Source of the DNA: Helicobacter valdiviensis
Lineage (GTDB): Bacteria > Campylobacterota > Campylobacteria > Campylobacterales > Helicobacteraceae
Assembly (NCBI RefSeq): GCF_003245365.1
Contig: NZ_NBIU01000001.1
Coordinates: 62,001 to 126,000, forward strand
Direction of reading: 5' to 3'
Length of the DNA: 64,000 bases
The position numbers and the translations under genes are program-made. Shown here one piece after another: positions 57,260 to 64,000 of the stretch (position 1 is its first letter; each line of letters opens with the position of its first letter). The notes beneath the pieces were generated by a model. It had not been told where the DNA came from. It was given only the letters and a program-made list of their open reading frames with translations, and did no database searches.

Positions 57260-57796
57260 ATGTTAAGCGGAATAATTAGAGAGAGTATTTCAAAGGCTGA
57301 AGTAAAACAGTTGAGAAAAAATGGTTATCTAATTGCCAACATTTATGGTAAAGGCAAAGAAAATATCCATTGTGCTTTTAAGAGAAATGATTTTATTCGT
57401 GAAGTAAAGAATAAAACAGATTTAATTTTTAATGTAGAAGTAGCTTCTAAAGAATATCCAGTAGTTATTCAAGAATATCAAAAAGATCCTATCACAAGCG
57501 AAATTATCCATGTGGATTTAATGCTAGCCCAAAAAGGTATTGAAGCAAAATATTCTGTAAAAGTAAGAACAGTAGGTGTGCCTAAGGGTTTAAAAAATAA
57601 AGGTGCTTTGATTATTTCTAAAAAGAGAATTAAAGTAAAATCTGCTCCTGAAAATTTACCAAAAGATTACGAAATTAATGTAAGTGATTTGGATGTGGGC
57701 GATGTAGTATTGGTGCGCGATTTGCCACAAACTGCAGGTGTAAAAATTGTAGAGCGTGATGATGTTGCTATCGTAGGTGTTGTTAAATCACGCTAA
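57260..57796 (+). CDS. rplY: 50S ribosomal protein L25 (Ctc form)
   Basis: Binds 5S rRNA in the large subunit. 178 residues, so the longer Ctc type with an added C-terminal beta domain. The core has GYLIANIYGKGKENIHCAFKRNDF and YPVVIQEYQKDPITSEIIHVDLM; the C-terminal part ends in TAGVKIVERDDVAIVGVVKSR. The unusual MLSGIIRESISKAEVKQLRK opening is the family's N-terminal strand-helix. pth follows nine bases after the stop. Confidence 0.93.
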   Translation: MLSGIIRESISKAEVKQLRKNGYLIANIYGKGKENIHCAFKRNDFIREVKNKTDLIFNVEVASKEYPVVIQEYQKDPITSEIIHVDLMLAQKGIEAKYSVKVRTVGVPKGLKNKGALIISKKRIKVKSAPENLPKDYEINVSDLDVGDVVLVRDLPQTAGVKIVERDDVAIVGVVKSR

Positions 57797-57805
57797 TTTT
57801 TTAAA

Positions 57806-58381
57806 ATGTTTTTAGTTGTCGGTTTAGGAAATCCAGGTAATAAATACGAAAATAACCGCCACAATATAGGCTTTAAAATCATAGATTCTTTAATGGAAGA
57901 TTTTAAAGCCATTCATATTTCTAACAAAGACTTTTTAGGTGAGCTTTATAAATCTCATAATCTTCTTTTTTTAAAACCTACTACCTTTATGAATTTGTCA
58001 GGAAAATCCGTTTTAGCGGTAAAAAATTTTTATAAAGTGCAAGATATTTTAGTATTGCATGATGAATTGGATTTGCCTTTTGGTAGCATTAAATTTAAAT
58101 ATGGTGGAAGCAGTGGAGGGCATAATGGATTAAAATCTATAGATGCACTGTGTGGAAATTTATATTACCGTTTGCGTTATGGAATTGGCAAACCATTAGA
58201 AAAGGAAAAGGTAATTTCTTGGGTGCTAGAAGATTTTACAAAAGAAGAAATAAAACTCCAAAAAGACTTAATTTTACATTGCATAAAAGCAATTAAAGAG
58301 ATAATAAAGTTACAAAATCCACAAGAATTAGCAAGTAAGATAAGTGCCCATTTTACTTTAAATGCAAAAAAAGAGGGATAA
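57806..58381 (+). CDS. pth: Peptidyl-tRNA hydrolase
   Basis: Releases tRNA from peptidyl-tRNA dropped by ribosomes. 191 residues. VGLGNPGNKYENNRHNIGFKIID contains the catalytic histidine near residue 22; FLKPTTFMNLSGKSV (Asn-binding loop) and LVLHDELDLPFGSIKFKYGGSSGGHNGLKSI complete the site. There is no clear Shine-Dalgarno sequence, which suggests coupling to rplY. Its stop overlaps the lptG ATG by one base. Confidence 0.95.
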   Translation: MFLVVGLGNPGNKYENNRHNIGFKIIDSLMEDFKAIHISNKDFLGELYKSHNLLFLKPTTFMNLSGKSVLAVKNFYKVQDILVLHDELDLPFGSIKFKYGGSSGGHNGLKSIDALCGNLYYRLRYGIGKPLEKEKVISWVLEDFTKEEIKLQKDLILHCIKAIKEIIKLQNPQELASKISAHFTLNAKKEG

Positions 58382-59454
58382 TGAAACTATTTACGCGTTA
58401 TATTGTTTTTTTGTATTTAAAGTATTTTTTTATTTTTTTTGCATCTTTGGAATGCTTTTTTGTGGTAGTAGATTTAGCAAAATATCTTGATAGATTACCA
58501 AGTTCTGCTAATTTAATGGTATTGCTTATTTTTTATGATTTTTTGTATGCAAGCAATTTTATTTTACCCCTTGCTTTAATTTTGGCACAAATTGTTCTTT
58601 TTTTGGCTCTTGTTAAAAATTCTCAATTTACTGCTTTTTTGGCATTAGGCTATACCAAAATAAAACTTTTCTTGCCTGTTTTTATAAGTGCATTTTTACT
58701 AACTTGCGTTTATGTGCTTTTGAATTTTACCTCTTTTGCATACGCAAAAGAAAAGATTGATATGATTGTAGATCAAGGTTTTTTAGGAGATTTTAAAAAA
58801 GATCTTTTTGTAAAATACGATCATTCCTATGTATATTTTGGTCGTATTTTTCCTTTTTTAAAGAGTGCTGAAAACATTAAAGTATATGAATTTAATAGTG
58901 AAGGCACCCAGTTAGAGCGTATTTTAGAATCGCAAAAGGCAACTTTTAATAATAACGAGTGGATTTTAGAAAATGTTAGCATTAAACAAATAAAAAATAT
59001 TCTTAAGTTAGGAGAGACACCTCTTAATATAGAAGAACAAGCAGAGTATAAAATCTTAAGCGGTTTTAAACCAAAAATTTTAGATAGCATTTATGAGCAA
59101 GAAAATGGTATGTCTATTTTAGATGCGTATGAGGCAATTTTCTTATTAAAAAACCAAGAAATTAACACACAAAAAATGCGTGGAGTTTTGTATTCTTTGG
59201 TATTTTTTCCATTTTTTGCACCTTTAATTATGGTAATTTTGGCCTATTTTGTGCCAAACTCTAATCGTTATTGTAATCTTGTGGCAAATGCTTTAGGAAT
59301 GATTTTAATGGTCTTGGTGGTTTGGGGAATCTTTTTTGGATTTTCAAGACTCTCAATGAGTGGTTTTTTACAGCCTGAAATTAGCATTTTAGGACCTGTA
59401 ATCTTACTAGGGTTAAGTAGCATTTGGATGTTTTTTAAACTAAGTAAAGTTTGA
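58381..59454 (+). CDS. lptG: LptF/LptG family LPS-export permease
   Basis: Inner-membrane part of the LptB2FG ABC exporter that extracts lipopolysaccharide. 357 residues. Three membrane helices near the N-terminus (first 105 residues), a periplasmic beta-jellyroll domain (about 120-265, with VYFGRIFPFLKSAENIKVYEF) and three C-terminal helices (from about 270). The layout is that of YjgP/YjgQ. LptF and LptG are hard to tell apart from one sequence, so the symbol is by position. It overlaps the pth end. Confidence 0.78.
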   Translation: MKLFTRYIVFLYLKYFFIFFASLECFFVVVDLAKYLDRLPSSANLMVLLIFYDFLYASNFILPLALILAQIVLFLALVKNSQFTAFLALGYTKIKLFLPVFISAFLLTCVYVLLNFTSFAYAKEKIDMIVDQGFLGDFKKDLFVKYDHSYVYFGRIFPFLKSAENIKVYEFNSEGTQLERILESQKATFNNNEWILENVSIKQIKNILKLGETPLNIEEQAEYKILSGFKPKILDSIYEQENGMSILDAYEAIFLLKNQEINTQKMRGVLYSLVFFPFFAPLIMVILAYFVPNSNRYCNLVANALGMILMVLVVWGIFFGFSRLSMSGFLQPEISILGPVILLGLSSIWMFFKLSKV

Positions 59455-59456
59455 TT

Positions 59457-59465
59457 TGTTATAAT
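59457..59465 (+). promoter_or_regulatory. Extended -10 for purH
   Basis: TGTTATAAT, an extended -10 (TGnTATAAT), 31 bases before the purH ATG. Whether purine-responsive control exists cannot be read: no PurR-box-like palindrome was noticed. Confidence 0.6.
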
Positions 59466-59496
59466 CCAAATTTATTTTAATTGATGAGGAAGTAGA

Positions 59497-61029
59497 ATGA
59501 CAGCACTTTTAAGTGTGAGCGATAAGAATGGAATAGTTGCTTTTGCTAAAGAATTAATAGAACTTGGATATGAGATTTTATCTACAGGTGGAACACTAAA
59601 AACTCTAAAAGAAAATGGCTTAGAAGTTTTAGATGTAAGTAGTTATACACAAAGTCCAGAAATGTTTGATGGCAGGGTAAAAACCTTACACCCAAAAATT
59701 CATGGAGGAATTTTACACAGAAGAGAATTGCAAGAAGATGTGAAAGTGGCTAAAGAATTTGGCATTAAAGATATTTCCTTAGTTTGTGTCAATCTTTATC
59801 CCTTTAAAGAAACTATAGAAAAAACGGATGATTTTGATGAAATTATTGAAAATATTGATATAGGTGGTCCTTCAATGGTTAGGGCTGCTGCTAAAAACTT
59901 CCAATCTGTTTTGATAGTTACAGATACAAATGATTATAAAGAAGTAATAGAGCGTTTAAAAAGAAATGAAAATACGCTAGAGTTCCGTCAAGCAATGATG
60001 ATAAAAGCCTATGAGCATACTGCAAACTATGATTGTATGATTGCAAATTATATGAATGCAAGATTTAAAGGTGGTTTTGGAAATAAACACTTTATTTATG
60101 GAACTTTAGTAGCGCCTACACGCTATGGAGAAAATCCACACCAAAAAGGAGCTTATTATGAGTTTGATAAATTTTATTCTAACGATTTTAAAGCCCTAAA
60201 AGGTGAAATCAGTTTTAATAATCTAACCGATATTAACAATGCAGTTAAAATTGCTTCAAGCTTTGGAACTTCTCCTGCAGTTTGTATTGTAAAACATGCA
60301 AATCCTTGTGGTTTTGCCATTAAAGAAACGCTTTTGGATTCCTATAAAGAAGCCTTAAAATGCGATAGCGTTTCAGCTTATGGGGGTGTAGTAGCTATAA
60401 ATGGAGAAGTAAATCAAGAATTAGCAGAAGAGATTAATAAAATTTTTATTGAAGTTTTAATAGCACCAAGCATTACAAAAGAAGCTTTAAGTGTATTTGA
60501 AAACAAAAAAAAGATTAAAATTTTTGTATGCGGTGGAGAATATTTAAAATTCCCTAAAGACAAATATGATTTTAAACATATTGAAGGTGGATTTGTATTG
60601 CAAGATAGCGATAGTGTAGGGGAGAATGAAGTAAGAGATGCTAAATGTGTTAGTAAGCTAGAAGCCACAAAAGAACAAAAAAGGGATTTAGAGATTGCTT
60701 ATAAAGTGGCTTCTTTAGTCAAATCAAATTGTGTTGTTTATGTGAAAAATAATGCAATGGTAGCTGTGGGCATGGGGATGACAAGCCGTGTAGATGCTGC
60801 AAAGAGCGCGATTAGAAAAGCACAAGAAATGGGACTAGATTTAAAAGGTTGCGTTTTGGCAAGTGAAGCATTTTTTCCTTTTAAAGACAGCATAGAAGAA
60901 GCCCATAAAGCAGGTGTGAGTGCTATTATTGAGCCAGGTGGTAGCATTAGAGATGATGAAGTAATTGCATGTGCTAATGAACTTGGAATGTCCTTATATT
61001 TTAGCGGAGTAAGGCATTTCTTACACTAG
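59497..61029 (+). CDS. purH: Bifunctional AICAR formyltransferase/IMP cyclohydrolase PurH
   Basis: Last two steps of IMP synthesis. 510 residues. Cyclohydrolase half: [53 protein letters not shown]. Transformylase half from about residue 200: [27 protein letters not shown] (Lys-His-Ala catalytic region), [37 protein letters not shown] precedes the ATG. The transporter run begins 16 bases after the stop. Confidence 0.96.
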   Translation: MTALLSVSDKNGIVAFAKELIELGYEILSTGGTLKTLKENGLEVLDVSSYTQSPEMFDGRVKTLHPKIHGGILHRRELQEDVKVAKEFGIKDISLVCVNLYPFKETIEKTDDFDEIIENIDIGGPSMVRAAAKNFQSVLIVTDTNDYKEVIERLKRNENTLEFRQAMMIKAYEHTANYDCMIANYMNARFKGGFGNKHFIYGTLVAPTRYGENPHQKGAYYEFDKFYSNDFKALKGEISFNNLTDINNAVKIASSFGTSPAVCIVKHANPCGFAIKETLLDSYKEALKCDSVSAYGGVVAINGEVNQELAEEINKIFIEVLIAPSITKEALSVFENKKKIKIFVCGGEYLKFPKDKYDFKHIEGGFVLQDSDSVGENEVRDAKCVSKLEATKEQKRDLEIAYKVASLVKSNCVVYVKNNAMVAVGMGMTSRVDAAKSAIRKAQEMGLDLKGCVLASEAFFPFKDSIEEAHKAGVSAIIEPGGSIRDDEVIACANELGMSLYFSGVRHFLH

Positions 61030-61045
61030 GATTTAGGGGATAATT

Positions 61046-61699
61046 TTGTTTGATTGGGAATTTATCTTACAATCCATTCCAGCTTTTAGCAAAGCGTTAT
61101 GGCTAACGCTCCATCTTTCATTTTTTGGAATAGCCTTGGCGATTATTTTTGGCTTTTTTGTGGCATTGGTGCAGTATTACAAGATTAAATATTTAAAAAC
61201 ATTTGTAAATATTTATGTAGAAATTTCAAGAAATACACCCATGCTGATACAACTTTTTTTTATTTATTATGGGCTTTCGCGACTTGGTTTAAAGCTTGAA
61301 GCTTATACTTGTGCTATTTGTGCAGTTGTATTTTTGGGAGGAAGCTATATGGCAGAATCTTTTCGTTCTGGATTTGAGGCTGTAAGCAAGATACAAATTG
61401 AATCTGCCAAAAGTTTAGGGCTAGAGAATTTGCAAATTTTATTTTTTATTACATTGCCTCAAGCTCTTGTTGTAAGTTTGCCTTATATTGGAGCAAATGT
61501 AATCTTTTTGCTTAAAGAAACTTCTGTAGTAACTGCTATTGCATTGCCTGATGTTTTATATGTCACTAAAGACATTATTGGAACTTATAGCAAAACAAAT
61601 GAAGCTTTTTTATTGCTTATTGCTTGTTATTTAATTGTGCTTTTACCTATTTCTATTCTTTTTTCTGGCCTAGAAAAATATTATAAAAAAAGGCTATAG
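61046..61699 (+). CDS. Amino-acid ABC transporter permease 1
   Basis: 217 residues, HisM/GlnP type, with five membrane helices. The TTG start is supported by AGGGGA seven bases upstream. Motifs: EISRNTPMLIQLFFIYYGL (N-terminal substrate-pathway block) and the EAA loop ESAKSLGLENLQILFFITLPQA (motif). It pairs with the next permease, whose ATG follows its stop without any gap. In H. pylori the similar cluster HP1169-HP1172 is annotated as glutamine transport. Confidence 0.88.
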   Translation: MFDWEFILQSIPAFSKALWLTLHLSFFGIALAIIFGFFVALVQYYKIKYLKTFVNIYVEISRNTPMLIQLFFIYYGLSRLGLKLEAYTCAICAVVFLGGSYMAESFRSGFEAVSKIQIESAKSLGLENLQILFFITLPQALVVSLPYIGANVIFLLKETSVVTAIALPDVLYVTKDIIGTYSKTNEAFLLLIACYLIVLLPISILFSGLEKYYKKRL

Positions 61700-62353
61700 A
61701 TGGAGATTTTATTAGATTTTCAAAATATTAGACGCCTTATGCAAGGACTTTTTATTACTTTTGAAATTTCTTTTGTTGCTATATTTTTTTCTTGTATTTT
61801 TGGGTTTATTTTAGGGTATTTAATGAATGCAAAAAATCTTTTTGTAAGATTTACTTGTAATTTTTATTTAGAAGCAATTAGAATTATCCCTGTTTTGGCT
61901 TGGCTTTTTATTGTGTATTTTGGCCTTTCATCAATTTTTAGTTTTAGTGCTGTTGGAGCTTGTATCTTTGTTTTCAGTCTTTGGGGAATTGCGGAAATGG
62001 GAGATTTAGTAAGAGGTGCAATAAGCAGCTTACCCAAACACCAAATTGAAAGTGCAAGAGCATTAGGGTTAGGCGAGGTTAAAATACAAATTTTCATTTT
62101 GCTCCCACAAGGCTTAAAAAGATTATTGCCTTCTTTAGTGAATCTTTTTACAAGAATGGTTAAAACTACATCATTGGCTGCTTTAATAGGTGTGAGTGAT
62201 CTTTTGAAAATAGGGCAACAGATTATTGAAAATAATATCTTAGAAAATCCGTTTGCTAGTTTTTGGGTTTATGGAGGAATATTTTTGGCTTATTTTTTAT
62301 TATGTTATCCTCTCTCACTGTTTTCAAAAAAATTGGAAGATAGATTGCAATAA
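61700..62353 (+). CDS. Amino-acid ABC transporter permease 2
   Basis: 217 residues. Five membrane helices and motif order matching the previous gene: YLEAIRIIPVLAWLFIVYFGL, then ESARALGLGEVKIQIFILLPQG in the EAA loop. The two permeases form a heterodimer in this family. Start and stop are tightly packed between its neighbours (zero and nine bases). Confidence 0.88.
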   Translation: MEILLDFQNIRRLMQGLFITFEISFVAIFFSCIFGFILGYLMNAKNLFVRFTCNFYLEAIRIIPVLAWLFIVYFGLSSIFSFSAVGACIFVFSLWGIAEMGDLVRGAISSLPKHQIESARALGLGEVKIQIFILLPQGLKRLLPSLVNLFTRMVKTTSLAALIGVSDLLKIGQQIIENNILENPFASFWVYGGIFLAYFLLCYPLSLFSKKLEDRLQ

Positions 62354-62362
62354 GGAGTAAAA

Positions 62363-63118
62363 TTGTCTCATCATATTAGTAATGAAGTTTTATTAGATAT
62401 TAGACATTTAAAGAAAGACTTTGGAGAACATAAAATCCTAAAAGATGTTTCTTTAAAAGTTAAAAAAGGCGAAGTATGTGCAATTTTGGGACCTAGTGGA
62501 TGTGGCAAAAGCACATTTTTGCGTTGCATTAATGGATTAGAAGAAATTAGCGGAGGAGAAATTTATTTTAAAGGTGAGTTAATTTGTGGCAATACTAAAC
62601 CTAATTGGAGTAAATTAAGACAAAAAATTGGTATGGTATTTCAAAATTATGAACTTTTTCCACATTTAAGTGTTATGGAAAATATTTCTTTAGCACCTAT
62701 AAAAGTGCAAAAAAGATCCAAAGAAGAAGTGTATCAGCAAGCACTAGAGTTGCTAGCAAGAGTGGGACTAGAAGATAAAAAAAACTTTTATCCTAAAAAT
62801 CTAAGTGGTGGACAAAAACAAAGAGTGGCAATCATAAGGGCTTTATGTATGAATCCTGAAATGATTTTGTTTGATGAAGTTACCGCATCTTTAGATCCTG
62901 AAATGGTAAAAGAGGTTTTAGAGGTAATCAAGGAATTAGCAAGCGAAGGAATGACTATGATACTTGTTACCCATGAGATGAAATTTGCACAAAATGTAGC
63001 AGATACCATTGTGTTTTTTGATGGTGGAGAAATAGCGGAAATTGCGAAGCCAGAAGAGTTTTTTGCAAAACCAAAAAGCAAAAGAGCGCAAAAATTTTTG
63101 AGTGTTTTTGACTTCTAA
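62363..63118 (+). CDS. Amino-acid ABC transporter ATP-binding protein
   Basis: 251 residues, GlnQ/HisP type. Walker A GPSGCGKST near residue 46, Q-loop FQNYELFPHLSV, signature LSGGQKQRVAI, Walker B MILFDEVTASLD and the switch histidine in LVTHEMKF. TTG start with AAGGAG six bases upstream. It drives the two upstream permeases. Confidence 0.93.
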   Translation: MSHHISNEVLLDIRHLKKDFGEHKILKDVSLKVKKGEVCAILGPSGCGKSTFLRCINGLEEISGGEIYFKGELICGNTKPNWSKLRQKIGMVFQNYELFPHLSVMENISLAPIKVQKRSKEEVYQQALELLARVGLEDKKNFYPKNLSGGQKQRVAIIRALCMNPEMILFDEVTASLDPEMVKEVLEVIKELASEGMTMILVTHEMKFAQNVADTIVFFDGGEIAEIAKPEEFFAKPKSKRAQKFLSVFDF

Positions 63119-63144
63119 AACCTAAAAATAAAAGTTTTTCTTGC

Positions 63145-63150
63145 TAAAAT
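63145..63150 (+). promoter_or_regulatory. -10 box for the binding-protein gene
   Basis: TAAAAT, 33 bases before the ATG at 63184. A separate promoter would allow the binding protein to be made in excess of the membrane complex. Confidence 0.4.
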
Positions 63151-63183
63151 AGGCGGGTAAAATTTTTATTTAAGGTTGATTTA

Positions 63184-64000
63184 ATGAGAAAGTTAATTTT
63201 AAGTTTTATCTTAGTGTTATTAGGAATTGTTTTTGTAGGTTGTGGCAATAATAACCAAGAAAACAAAAATAGCCTAGAAAACATTAAACAAAAAGGTGTT
63301 GTAACAATTGGAGTTTTTAGCGATAAACCTCCTTTTGGTTTTGTAAATAAAGAAGGTAAAAATGATGGCTTTGATGTGTATATTGCAAAAAGAATTGCCA
63401 AAGATTTGTTGGGCGATGAAAGCAAAGTTAAATTTGAGCTAGTAGAGGCCGCTAGTAGAGTAGAGTTTTTAAAAAGCTCTAAAGTAGATATTATTATGGC
63501 AAACTTTACTAAAACTAAAGAAAGAGAGCAGGTTGTAGATTTTGCCACTCCTTATATGAAGGTAGCTTTAGGCGTGGTTTCTAAAGATGGGAGCATTCAA
63601 GATGTGAAGGATTTAGCAGGCAAGAAATTAATTGTAAATAAAGGAACAACTGCAGATTTTTACTTCAGTAAAAACCACCCAGAAATTGAGCTTTTAAAAT
63701 ATGATCAAAATACAGAAGCATTTTTAGCACTTAAGGATGGCAGAGGTGTAGCTTTAGCACATGATAATCTTTTAGTATATGCTTGGGCAAAAGAAAATGA
63801 AGGTTATAGCGTTGGAATTTCCAAGCTTGGTGCAGAAGATGTAATTGCTCCTGCTGTCAAAAAAGGTGATAAAGAGCTACTAGATTGGCTTAACAAAGAG
63901 TTACAAACTCTTAATGAAAACGGCTTTATGCAAGAAGCTTATCAAAAAACTTTAGCTCCTATTTATGGGGAAGATAAAGCAAGTTCTGTGTTATTTACAA
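63184..64000 (+). CDS. cjaA: CjaA/HP1172-like solute-binding lipoprotein, 3' end missing
   Basis: At least 272 residues are present; the frame is still open at the window edge and probably lacks only a few codons. The lipoprotein signal has the lipobox VGC near residue 19-21. The mature protein has NIKQKGVVTIGVFSDKPPFGFVNKEGKNDGFDVYIAKRIAKDLLG, FELVEAASRVEFLKSSKVDIIMANFTKTKEREQVVDFA, KLIVNKGTTADFYFSKNHPEI and ALAHDNLLVYAW (motifs). These fit CjaA of Campylobacter, described as a cysteine-binding antigen, and H. pylori HP1172. A separate 65-base gap and own -10 follow the ATPase gene. The ligand is probably cysteine or a related amino acid. Confidence 0.85.
   Translation, partial: MRKLILSFILVLLGIVFVGCGNNNQENKNSLENIKQKGVVTIGVFSDKPPFGFVNKEGKNDGFDVYIAKRIAKDLLGDESKVKFELVEAASRVEFLKSSKVDIIMANFTKTKEREQVVDFATPYMKVALGVVSKDGSIQDVKDLAGKKLIVNKGTTADFYFSKNHPEIELLKYDQNTEAFLALKDGRGVALAHDNLLVYAWAKENEGYSVGISKLGAEDVIAPAVKKGDKELLDWLNKELQTLNENGFMQEAYQKTLAPIYGEDKASSVLFT

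Noticed and set aside
63144-63548. 134-residue minus-strand frame at the end of the window
   Set aside because: Antisense to the clear CjaA-like binding-protein gene, which has lipobox and family motifs.

Overview
The window reads as a low-GC chromosome of a Campylobacterota (epsilonproteobacterial) organism, most likely a Helicobacter of the enterohepatic/avian type rather than H. pylori. The basis is recalled gene order and protein resemblance, not a database search. Blocks that match remembered Helicobacter/Campylobacter order are moaD-moaE-mog, fabG-acpP-fabF-accA, tal-rplY-pth-lptG, and pgpA / ATP-sulfurylase-like / HP1021-like regulator / ispDF. Purine biosynthesis genes (purL, purH) and a CetA/CetB-like energy-taxis pair argue against H. 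pylori. No rRNA, tRNA, CRISPR array, transposase or prophage was seen.

Layout. 1-3.4 kb: end of a flagellar hook gene, then a minus-strand molybdopterin operon (secreted protein, moaD, moaE, mobB, mog) divergent from ridA. 3.4-5.1 kb: a small accessory patch with a palindromic dispersed repeat, three tiny minus-strand genes of which two are frameshifted, and a XRE regulator with an odd start. 5.1-10.2 kb: gdhA, a large calcium-binding protein behind a FliA-type promoter, and a PAS protein/chemoreceptor pair. 10.2-12.9 kb: mqnE, gpt, fur and a Fur-box-driven DUF2325 gene. 12.9-14.0 kb: a gene-free kilobase of decayed dispersed repeats. 14.0-16.6 kb: an MBOAT plus SGNH-like O-acetylation pair; the MBOAT gene is interrupted by a 12-base poly-G tract that leaves it out of frame.

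16.8-30.4 kb: two tandem hemerythrins, tkt, addB, a DUF4149 gene, yaaA, the fatty-acid operon fabG-acpP-fabF-accA, a flavoprotein without a canonical start codon, and a chemoreceptor. 30.4-36.6 kb: a periplasmic beta-propeller protein, an unknown gene, and the run pepF / SspB-like / SdhB-like / HdrB-like / membrane protein / cutA. 36.6-43.0 kb, minus strand: ydcH, marC, pgpA, ATP-sulfurylase-like, HP1021-like regulator, ispDF and a third chemoreceptor.

43.4-64 kb: dnaE, a SUI1 protein, rluB, two tandem LprI-type lysozyme-inhibitor-like proteins, fldA, purL, ppsA, serB, tal, rplY, pth, lptG, purH, and an amino-acid ABC transporter whose CjaA-like binding lipoprotein runs off the end.

The genes of most interest are surface and stress functions. 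A switchable O-acetyltransferase and duplicated LprI-like proteins could both affect lysozyme resistance. Three chemoreceptors and a FliA-type promoter point to motility-linked expression. The small frameshifted cassette at 3.9-4.7 kb, the pair of cysteine-less relatives of respiratory Fe-S subunits at 34.5-36.0 kb, and the ATA-start flavoprotein are the least described items.
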